A stretch of 5,388 bases of DNA from JAULUH01 sp032111745. Lineage in GTDB: Bacteria > Chloroflexota > Anaerolineae > JAAEKA01. Every line of letters starts with the position of its first letter. Position 1 is the stretch's first letter. The stretch spans positions 1-5,388 of the forward strand of contig JAULUH010000234.1 of the NCBI GenBank assembly GCA_032111745.1, written 5' to 3'. The notes beneath the pieces are model-generated. The model was not told where the DNA came from and made no database searches. It was given only the letters and a program-made list of their open reading frames with translations. This document shows, piece by piece, positions 1 to 4,860 of the stretch. Position numbers and translations under genes: made by a program.

Positions 1-282
1 ATCAGGGCCATGGCGGAGCTGGGCATCGACATCGGGGACGGCCGCTCCAAGTCAAGCGAGGAGTTCCGCACCCACCCCTTCGACCGCGTGATCACCGTCT
101 GCGACGACGCGGCCGAGAACTGCCCCCTGTGGCTGGGCCCGGGCACCGTCACCCACATCGGCTTCTTCGATCCCGCCAGGGCCACCGGCACCGAGGAGGA
201 GCAGATGGTGGTCTTTCGCCAGGTGCGGGACCAGATCCGGGAGCAGGTGGTGGGATACCTGCGAGATATGGCGGAAGGTTGA
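1..282 (+). CDS. arsC: Arsenate reductase, thioredoxin-coupled (ArsC), C-terminal part
   Basis: This is the C-terminal 93 codons of an arsenate reductase of the low-molecular-weight protein tyrosine phosphatase fold, which reduces arsenate to arsenite in the cytoplasm using thioredoxin. The frame is open to base 1, so the gene begins outside the window and the ATG at 10 is internal. Visible family marks are MAELGIDI followed by RSKSSEEF, then VITVCDDAAENCP, which holds the two resolving cysteines of the redox relay (codons at 100-102 and 121-123), and the GFFDPARATGTEEE segment followed by FRQVRDQIRE. The N-terminal P-loop with the nucleophilic cysteine (CX5R) is off the window and could not be checked. 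The two-cysteine CX6C relay separates it from the glutaredoxin-type ArsC of Escherichia coli. The next gene starts 9 bases after the stop, so an arsenic resistance operon probably lies upstream. Confidence 0.92.
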   Translation: MRAMAELGIDIGDGRSKSSEEFRTHPFDRVITVCDDAAENCPLWLGPGTVTHIGFFDPARATGTEEEQMVVFRQVRDQIREQVVGYLRDMAEG

Positions 283-291
283 ACCGCACCC

Positions 292-774
292 GTGATGGAC
301 GTGATCTTCAGGCCCATCGGCGTCATCCACACCCCCTTCAAAGACCTGGATGAAATGCCCATCCAGCCCACCAGCGATACCAGCGGGCCGGGCACCGTGG
401 AGGTCTTCCCCGAGTTCGCCCCTGGCCTGCAGGACCTGGAGGGCTTTTCGCACGTTTACCTCCTCTACTACCTTCACAAGGTGTGCCAGTCAAAGCTCGT
501 CGTCACCCCCTTCCTTGACAGCCAGCCGCGGGGGATATTTGCCACGCGTGGGCCCAGCCGTCCGAATCCCCTTGGCCTATCCCTGGTGGAGCTGGTGCGC
601 GTCGAGGAAAACTTGCTGGTCGTCCAGGGGATAGATGTCCTGGACGAGACGCCACTGCTGGACATCAAGCCCTACGTGCCCGAGTTTGAACGCACGGACG
701 ACGTCCGGATTGGCTGGCTGGCGCAGGCCAGGGGTAGAATCCGCGATCAGAGATCGGATAATCGCTTTGGCTGA
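292..774 (+). CDS. trmO: TsaA/TrmO-type tRNA (t6A37-N6)-methyltransferase
   Basis: A 160-residue TsaA-domain protein (UPF0066/YaeB/VirR family). The characterised member, TrmO, uses S-adenosylmethionine to N6-methylate threonylcarbamoyladenosine at tRNA position 37. The motifs run in family order: PIGVIHTPF at residues 8-16, GFSHVYLLYYLH at 51-62, the signature RGIFATRGPSRPNPLGLS at 80-97, and GIDVLDETPLLDIKPYVPEF at 113-132. The protein is the short single-domain form; E. coli TrmO is about 235 residues with an extra C-terminal domain. The start may be GTG 292 or the adjoining ATG 295; the GGAAGG at 272-277 is rather far from both. The 9-base gap after arsC indicates co-transcription. Family membership is clear. 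Whether this copy modifies tRNA or has another methyl-transfer job tied to arsenic cannot be read from the sequence, so the symbol follows the family. Confidence 0.85.
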   Translation: MMDVIFRPIGVIHTPFKDLDEMPIQPTSDTSGPGTVEVFPEFAPGLQDLEGFSHVYLLYYLHKVCQSKLVVTPFLDSQPRGIFATRGPSRPNPLGLSLVELVRVEENLLVVQGIDVLDETPLLDIKPYVPEFERTDDVRIGWLAQARGRIRDQRSDNRFG

Positions 775-790
775 GGGCCTGACCAGGCCC
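775..790 (+). other. Small hairpin directly after the trmO stop codon
   Basis: GGGCCT at 775-780 and AGGCCC at 785-790 form a 6-bp GC-rich stem with a 4-base loop immediately after the stop codon. No T-run follows, so it is at most a weak pause or attenuation site before the next gene, and it could be chance in GC-rich DNA. Confidence 0.25.
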
Positions 791-818
791 CGGCCATACG
801 GCAGGCTACTGTTGGCAT

Positions 819-825
819 AAGGAGA
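819..825 (+). promoter_or_regulatory. Shine-Dalgarno that sets the GTG start at 833
   Basis: AAGGAGA (819-825) lies 7 bases upstream of GTG 833. This near-consensus spacing is the reason for choosing the GTG codon as the methyltransferase start. Confidence 0.75.
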
Positions 826-832
826 CCGGCCA

Positions 833-1591
833 GTGGACAAGTGGAGATTCTTTGACATCACCCATCGGGAGCACCTGATCTGCAATCCCACCAGCGTAAA
901 GAAGCTGGAAGAGCTCATCGCCCTCTTGCGGCTGAGGCCCGGGGCGCGGGTGCTGGAGATAGCCGTGGGCAAGGGTGAGTTCCTTGTCCGCCTCGCCGAG
1001 GAATACGGCATCGAGGGGATAGGGGTGGATCTCTCCCCCTACTCGATCGCCGATACAAGAAGGAAGCACCAGGCCCGAGTGCCGGATGCCCGGCTGAGCT
1101 TTGTGCAGATGGATGGGGCCGACTACGTGCCGGAACAGCCGGAGAGCTTTGACCTGGTGGCCTGCATCGGCGCCAGCTGGATCTACGGCGGCCATCGGGG
1201 TACGCTGGAAGCGCTAGCCCGGATGGCCGCGCCGCAGAGCTGGATTGTCGTGGGCGAGCCCTACTGGCGACAGGAGCCGACTGAGGAGTACCTGGCAACG
1301 GCAGGTGAGAAGCGCGAAGCCTATGGGACCCATGCTGAGAACGTCGACGCGGGGCAGGCGCTGGGCCTGGAGCTGGCGTACACCCTGGTGAGCAGCCAGG
1401 ACGACTGGGACAGGTACGAGGGGCTGAAGTGGTATGCGGCAGAGGAGTGGGCCAGCGCGCAGCCAGAGGACCCGGATGTGGCAGAGGTGTTGGAGCCCGT
1501 GCGCCGGAACCGGGCGGTGTACCTGAAGTGGGAGCGGGAGACGTTCGGCTGGGCGATCTACGTGTTCAAGAAGGGGGCGTACGGCAGGTAG
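833..1591 (+). CDS. Class I SAM-dependent methyltransferase, substrate unknown
   Basis: A 252-residue soluble protein with a Rossmann-type SAM-binding core. Motif I is VLEIAVGKGE (residues 40-49), where many relatives have a cysteine or glycine in place of the valine. The acidic end of strand 2 is GVDLSPY with D66. MDGADY (93-98) and FDLVACIGASWIYGG (106-120) form the next core strands, and GEPYW is at 141-145. An N-terminal FFDITHREHLICNPTS segment and a C-terminal VSSQDDWDRYEGLKWYAAEEW stretch are conserved, as I recall, in an uncharacterised methyltransferase group of Chloroflexota and actinobacteria. The last 60 residues are charged and probably helical. It has only two cysteines (17 and 111) and lacks the cysteine set of the arsenite methyltransferase ArsM, so its position after arsC does not make it ArsM. 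It starts 58 bases after trmO with its own good Shine-Dalgarno, so it may share the operon or have separate expression. Confidence 0.8.
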   Translation: MDKWRFFDITHREHLICNPTSVKKLEELIALLRLRPGARVLEIAVGKGEFLVRLAEEYGIEGIGVDLSPYSIADTRRKHQARVPDARLSFVQMDGADYVPEQPESFDLVACIGASWIYGGHRGTLEALARMAAPQSWIVVGEPYWRQEPTEEYLATAGEKREAYGTHAENVDAGQALGLELAYTLVSSQDDWDRYEGLKWYAAEEWASAQPEDPDVAEVLEPVRRNRAVYLKWERETFGWAIYVFKKGAYGR

Positions 1592-1596
1592 CCAGG

Positions 1597-1637
1597 AAGT
1601 GGGTTGCACCGCCGCCGGGCGGCGGTGCAACCCACTT
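1597..1637. repeat. Perfect 20-bp inverted repeat with a 1-base centre
   Basis: The arms 1597-1616 and 1618-1637 are exact reverse complements around a single G at 1617. In RNA this gives a very stable stem of about 18 bp closed by a small loop. It starts 5 bases after the methyltransferase stop, the right place for a transcription terminator or 3'-end stabiliser. However, the bases that follow (GTTCGG) contain no U-tract, so it is not a textbook intrinsic terminator. It may be a dispersed palindromic (REP-like) element. The inverted repeat is certain; its role is inferred. Confidence 0.85.
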
Positions 1638-1792
1638 GTTCGGTTCGCTGGTCCCCTTGGCAACCGCAGGGCTTTGCGCTACATGATACACACTGCCCTG
1701 AGGATGACTGGCTCACGTCCAAAGCAAAATCGCCATCTGGCCGGCACAGTAACCCGCGCAAGCGGCATGCCCAGTCACAACACCTGGGGCCA

Positions 1793-1823
1793 GACAGGTC
1801 CAATCTCCGGGATTGGACCTGTC
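1793..1823. repeat. Perfect 13-bp hairpin with 5-base loop
   Basis: GACAGGTCCAATC (1793-1805) pairs exactly with GATTGGACCTGTC (1811-1823) around a TCCGG loop. On the + strand only three T follow, so termination activity would be weak. It is not directly after any gene I can identify: 201 bases separate it from the methyltransferase stop and 187 from the dehydrogenase start. It shares the GGTCCA...TGGACC arm core with the palindrome at 3501-3536, which suggests a related dispersed element. Confidence 0.75.
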
Positions 1824-1901
1824 TTTGCGTCCGCAGCGGCCGGCTGGCACCACAACCCTCCTTCTTTGGCATTGCCAGATCCAAAAGCTAGCGCACAAAC
1901 G

Positions 1902-1928
1902 TTGTACTTGTTAATGGTTCCGTATTGT
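1902..1928 (+). promoter_or_regulatory. Possible promoter of the sugar dehydrogenase gene
   Basis: TTGTAC (1902-1907) and TATTGT (1923-1928) resemble -35 and -10 boxes with a short 15-base spacer, within the most AT-rich part of the intergenic region. A second, weaker option is TTGGCA at 1866-1871. Neither is a strong match. Confidence 0.25.
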
Positions 1929-1994
1929 TGCCAGCTCTGCTGCCGACGGTTGGCCGGTCATGAGTCCATCCTGGGCGGCGGGCCAGCAGGTCAC

Positions 1995-2002
1995 GAAAGG
2001 AG
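1995..2002 (+). promoter_or_regulatory. Shine-Dalgarno that sets the ATG start at 2011
   Basis: GAAAGGAG at 1995-2002 ends 8 bases before ATG 2011. The frame is open back to ATG 1960, but that start has no such site and would put 17 extra residues in front of a clean signal peptide. Confidence 0.8.
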
Positions 2003-2010
2003 TAACTACG

Positions 2011-3477
2011 ATGGTGAAGACGAATTCTTCGACTGTAAGGCGCATACTGTTGGTCTTCCTGACGGTGCTCATCCTCTCCACTGCGGCCGGCCTGGTTTCA
2101 GCCCAGGACGGCGGGCCAGAGATGCTGAGCCCACGGCTGGCGGTCAGGCCCGTCGTCTCGGGCCTGGCGCTGCCCACTACCATGGCGTTCCTCGGCGACG
2201 GCGATTTCCTGGTCCTGGAGAAGGCCACCGGGCAGGTCAAGCGGGTAACCGGCGGCGCGGTGCAATCCACCGTGCTCGACCTGGCGGTGAACTTCGGCTC
2301 GGAGCGCGGCCTGCTGGGCATCGCCCTGCACCCCGACTTCCCCGCCGACCCGGGCGTCTATCTGTACTGGACGGAGAGCACCACCGGCGTGGATACCAAC
2401 GTGCTCTCCAACACCTCGTTGCTGGGCAACCGCGTGGATCGCTTCGTCTGGGACGGTGCCACCCTGACGTTTGACCACAACATCATCCAGATCAGGGCCA
2501 TCCAACAAGATGCCGGCCAGCCGGAGCGCGGTAACCACGATGGCGGGGTCATCGCCTTCGGGCCGGACGGCAAGCTCTACATCTTCACGGGCGACGTGGG
2601 ACGGCGCGGCCACACACAGAACCTGCCCTGCGGCCCCACTGCAACCTGCCCCGGCCCGATTGTTCCCGATGACCAGTTTGGCGGGCCTGAAACCGACAAC
2701 GCGCATCGCACCGGTGTGGTGCTGCGGCTCAACGACGACGGCAGCACGCCGGCGGACAACCCGTTCTTCTCCGCGGGCGCAGCCATGGGCGGCGAAGTGG
2801 GCGCCAACGTCCAGCGGATCTTCTCCTACGGCCATCGCAACGGCTTCGGCATCGCTTTCGACCCCGAGAGCGGCAACCTGTGGGCGCAGGAGAACGGCGA
2901 CGACAGCTTCAGCGAGCTCAACCGGCTCGAGCCTGGGATGAACGGCGGCTGGATCCAGATTGCCGGGCCGGTGAGCCGCATCGCCGAGTTCAAGCAGATC
3001 GAGACCACCTTCGGCAACGGGCAGATGCAACAACTGCGCTGGCCACCCACCAACCTCGCGGACACACCGGAGGAGGCGTTGGCCCGGCTGTTCATGCTGC
3101 CGGGGGCAACCTACAGCGATCCCGAGTTCAGCTGGAAGTGGGAGATCGCACCCGGCGGAATCGGCTTCGTGAAGGGCCGGGCGCTGGGGCCGCAGTTCGA
3201 GGGTGACCTGTTCATGGGCGCGGCCACGGCGAATCTGCAGGGAGGCTACCTGTTCCACTTTAACCTCACCGGCAACCGCGCCAAGATTGGCGTGGATGAC
3301 CCGCGCCTGGAAGACCGCGTGGCAGACAACCTGGCCAAGCACGACATCACTGAGAGCGAGAGCCTGCTCATCGGGCGGAACTTCGGGGTGACCACCGACA
3401 TCGAAACCGGGCCGAACGGCAACCTGTACGTGGTTTCGCTCTCCAGAGGGATCATCTACGAGATCTACCGTCGCTAG
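2011..3477 (+). CDS. Secreted PQQ-dependent sugar (glucose/sorbosone) dehydrogenase
   Basis: A 488-residue exported protein of the soluble glucose dehydrogenase/sorbosone dehydrogenase family, a six-bladed beta-propeller that binds PQQ and calcium and oxidises sugars outside the cytoplasm. The N-terminus is a Sec signal peptide: basic residues K3, R10 and R11, a hydrophobic core at about 12-29, and a likely cut after VSA (residue 31). Propeller motifs follow in family order: GLALPTTMAF (51-60), SERGLLGIALHPDF (97-110), GNHDGGVIAFGPDGKLYI (174-191) with H176 at the position of the catalytic histidine, RTGVVLRLNDDGS (233-245), GHRNGFGIAFDP (274-285) and the SELNRLEPGMNGGW blade end (301-314). 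A cysteine pair C207/C213 may form a disulphide. Related Yli1-like aldose dehydrogenases share these motifs, so the sugar specificity is open. It has its own Shine-Dalgarno and appears monocistronic. I see no PQQ biosynthesis genes in the window. Confidence 0.85.
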   Translation: MVKTNSSTVRRILLVFLTVLILSTAAGLVSAQDGGPEMLSPRLAVRPVVSGLALPTTMAFLGDGDFLVLEKATGQVKRVTGGAVQSTVLDLAVNFGSERGLLGIALHPDFPADPGVYLYWTESTTGVDTNVLSNTSLLGNRVDRFVWDGATLTFDHNIIQIRAIQQDAGQPERGNHDGGVIAFGPDGKLYIFTGDVGRRGHTQNLPCGPTATCPGPIVPDDQFGGPETDNAHRTGVVLRLNDDGSTPADNPFFSAGAAMGGEVGANVQRIFSYGHRNGFGIAFDPESGNLWAQENGDDSFSELNRLEPGMNGGWIQIAGPVSRIAEFKQIETTFGNGQMQQLRWPPTNLADTPEEALARLFMLPGATYSDPEFSWKWEIAPGGIGFVKGRALGPQFEGDLFMGAATANLQGGYLFHFNLTGNRAKIGVDDPRLEDRVADNLAKHDITESESLLIGRNFGVTTDIETGPNGNLYVVSLSRGIIYEIYRR

Positions 3478-3500
3478 GCGCGCGGTCCCTTCCCATGCAG

Positions 3501-3536
3501 CAAACTGGTCCAGCCTTCGAAGGCTGGACCAGTTTG
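3501..3536. terminator. Perfect 36-base palindrome between convergent genes
   Basis: The 36 bases are identical to their reverse complement, with TTCGAA at the centre, giving a stem of about 16 bp with a TCGA loop on either strand. It lies 23 bases after the dehydrogenase stop and 37 bases beyond the stop of the opposing gene, where a two-way terminator is expected. The + side is followed by GGTTGTCG and the - side by GCATGGG, so neither has a good U-tract. The palindrome itself is certain; terminator function is inferred from position. Confidence 0.65.
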
Positions 3537-3573
3537 GGTTGTCGTCAGTGCTGGCGGCAGGGTTACTCCCGAT

Positions 3574-4317
3574 TCATCCCGGCCCTCCCAGGACAACTCT
3601 ACCCAGAGGCGTGTAGACATCCGCGAATACCAGGCGCGTGCTGGCGTGTTCCCCACAGCGCGCCAGGTAGGTGAGAAAACCATCCAGCTCGGCCCCGGCC
3701 AGCGGCACCAGGACGTGGCCGAGCTTGATGTGGGCGATCTTCGACAGGTTTACGTTCATCTGCGGCAGCGCGGCGGCCAGGCCAGAACGAAGCCCGAATA
3801 GCCGGTCGTCGCAGGGAAAGCCGGCGGCCAGTAGCCGCCCGCTGCGGGTCAGGATAAGGCCTTGAAGCTGAACGGCCAGCCGGCCTGGCTGGGACCTGGC
3901 GATGGTATCGCGGATCTGATGGTACTCCGCCAGCTGGATTTGGGCGACGGTCTCCGAAACCTCGAAGTGTGTGCGATTGACGATGGTGATGTGATACCAC
4001 TCCGGTGGCACATACGAAAACGTGGGGGCTTCGTGAGGGACCAGCTGCGACAGGTAATCGGCCACCAGGCGGGTCAACCGCCACAGCAGGCGGGCATCCC
4101 GGCGCTGCGGCAGTGGAGCACCGAGGGCCGCACCTGTAGGCGCATAGGCACTCGGCTTGAGATAGAACACGCCATCCGCCTCAACGCTGTGCGTCGTCGC
4201 CGATCGGGCGACTTCGCCGGCGTCCAGACCTGCCCGGCGGCATTCTCGCCGCAGCTGAAGATACTCGGATCGGCAGACATGATCGGCGGCGCGCGCGCCA
4301 GGTGTATCAGCCGTCAT
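3574..4317 (-). CDS. 2H phosphoesterase-like protein (2'-5' RNA ligase superfamily), divergent
   Basis: A 247-residue soluble protein. EWYHITIVNRTHF (residues 106-118) carries an HxT motif (H109, T111). SKIAHIKLGHVLVPL (192-206) carries a second H-x-[polar] motif (H196), but with K198 where Ser or Thr is usual. Between them lie LAVQLQGLILTRSGRLLAAG (147-166) and LFGLRSGLAAALP (173-185), spaced like the strand-helix part of 2H phosphoesterases, which act on 2',3'-cyclic or 2'-5' phosphodiester bonds in RNA or nucleotides. The first 95 residues match nothing I know. The ATG at 4317 is chosen because it overlaps the stop of the upstream gene as ATGA, giving translational coupling; an in-frame start at 4347 would run 30 bases into that gene. 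The shared superfamily of the two coupled genes suggests a joint function. With the altered second motif it could have changed chemistry or be non-catalytic. No signal or membrane segment is seen. Confidence 0.55.
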   Translation of the reverse strand: MTADTPGARAADHVCRSEYLQLRRECRRAGLDAGEVARSATTHSVEADGVFYLKPSAYAPTGAALGAPLPQRRDARLLWRLTRLVADYLSQLVPHEAPTFSYVPPEWYHITIVNRTHFEVSETVAQIQLAEYHQIRDTIARSQPGRLAVQLQGLILTRSGRLLAAGFPCDDRLFGLRSGLAAALPQMNVNLSKIAHIKLGHVLVPLAGAELDGFLTYLARCGEHASTRLVFADVYTPLGRVVLGGPG

Positions 4318-4765
4318 CCCAGCTCTATCTCTTTGCTGATTCGCCACGGCTCGGCAGGCTGCGGCCTCGCCATCACGGCCAGCTTCTCCACCCGTATGGA
4401 GGTTGAGACTGCTTCGTCCAGGAACATCTGCTGCAGGTGATCGCCCACCAGCTCCATCTGCGACGGTGGTACCTGGNNNNNNNNNNGGTCAAGAGGGTGA
4501 AGTGAGGGCGGAAGCGCTGCAGAATGTACGGCGCCCGGTAACGCCGGATCATTCGCCGCGCGCGTTCATAGTCCGGGTCACGCGACGGCAGCGCCAATCC
4601 CAGGGAGTAGTTGGAGGCGGCCGATCGGCGATAGACCCGGTGAACCAGCTCGCTGTGCAGAGCCTCCAGGCTCCCGGTTGGATCGCCCGGCACTATAGCC
4701 AGGCTGCGATCGTCCGGGAACCCGCGGACAATCCGCAGATCCCTTAGCTCGAAGCCCCGGAATTC
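4314..4765 (-). pseudogene. 2'-5' RNA ligase-like 2H phosphoesterase, N-terminus removed by IS insertion, assembly gap inside
   Basis: Ninety-three codons (4765 down to 4487) read EFRGFELRDLRIVRGFPDD, then LAIVPGDPTGSLEALHSEL and, after YRAPYILQRF, RPHFTLLT. This is the usual second half of LigT/2'-5' RNA ligase-like proteins, with HFT as the second HxT motif. The gap of ten N follows. Beyond it the family-like sequence continues in another frame (4475 to 4317: QVPPSQMELVGDHLQQMFLD, later IRVEKLAVMARPQPAEPW) to a TGA at 4316-4314, which overlaps the next start. The frames join only if the true gap is 2 modulo 3 bases, so ten N is a placeholder. Upstream, coding sense ends exactly at the probable IS end at 4766, and the first HxT motif with roughly 50 residues is absent. 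TTG 4780 would read into IS sequence and is not a native start. The intact gene probably encoded a cytoplasmic RNA or nucleotide phosphodiesterase. Confidence 0.65.
4477..4486. other. Assembly gap (10 N)
   Basis: Ten undetermined bases lie within the 2H phosphoesterase gene. Reading frames on both sides agree only if the real length is 2 modulo 3, so the run length is not a measurement. Confidence 0.95.
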
Positions 4766-4794
4766 GGTAGTGTCCCTCAACTGCCTTGATGAAC

Positions 4795-4821
4795 TTGACT
4801 AAGCCAATCATCTCGTAGAAT
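4795..4821 (+). promoter_or_regulatory. Probable internal promoter of the IS transposase
   Basis: TTGACT (4795-4800) and TAGAAT (4816-4821) are good -35 and -10 matches with a short 15-base spacer (16 if the -35 box is read one base earlier). A start about 6-9 bases downstream, near 4827-4830, falls inside the left arm of the hairpin that masks the transposase Shine-Dalgarno. Confidence 0.5.
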
Positions 4822-4853
4822 CCTCGATCAAGCGAAAAAGCTTGAATCGAGGA
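4821..4853 (+). promoter_or_regulatory. Stem-loop covering the transposase Shine-Dalgarno
   Basis: TCCTCGATCAAGC (4821-4833) pairs with GCTTGAATCGAGGA (4840-4853) as 13 base pairs with one bulged A and a GAAAAA loop. The right arm contains the GAGGA part of the Shine-Dalgarno GAGGAGAG (4849-4856) of the gene starting at 4861. Read-through RNA from a neighbouring gene would fold this way and block translation, whereas RNA started at the internal promoter would lack most of the left arm. This resembles the protection against outside transcription known for IS10 and IS50. Confidence 0.6.
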
Positions 4854-4860
4854 GAGCAGG

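Larger units (their letters stand above)
1638..2010. other. Gene-free stretch before the dehydrogenase gene
   Basis: I see no convincing coding region here. Reading frames that run through it have compositions and sequences that match no family I know and overlap the palindromes. It contains one 13-bp hairpin (1793-1823), an AT-richer stretch at about 1880-1930 that may hold the promoter of the next gene, and a Shine-Dalgarno at 1995-2002. A small RNA or an upstream leader is possible but nothing specific supports one. Confidence 0.6.

Noticed and set aside
833..1591. Arsenite methyltransferase (ArsM) because of the arsC neighbour
   Set aside because: It lacks the conserved cysteines of ArsM and its motif order fits another uncharacterised methyltransferase group.
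1599..2474. Long + strand frame of 291 codons over the palindrome and the dehydrogenase N-terminus
   Set aside because: It passes through a perfect hairpin and overlaps the well-supported dehydrogenase gene in another frame. Its product is Gly/Arg/Pro-rich and matches no family.
2098..3342. 414-codon open frame on the - strand
   Set aside because: It is the antisense shadow of the GC-rich dehydrogenase gene; it has no Shine-Dalgarno or recognisable motif, while the + strand has family motifs throughout.
4315..4347. Earlier start at 4347 for the second phosphoesterase-like gene
   Set aside because: It would overlap the upstream gene by more than 30 bases; the ATG at 4317 makes the standard ATGA overlap.
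3862..4440. 192-codon + strand frame opposite the phosphoesterase genes
   Set aside because: The product resembles no family; the - strand carries HxT motifs and a stop/start overlap.
4766..4780. TTG 4780 as native start of the upstream phosphoesterase
   Set aside because: Its first five codons would lie in the probable IS terminal repeat and the protein would lack the first HxT motif.
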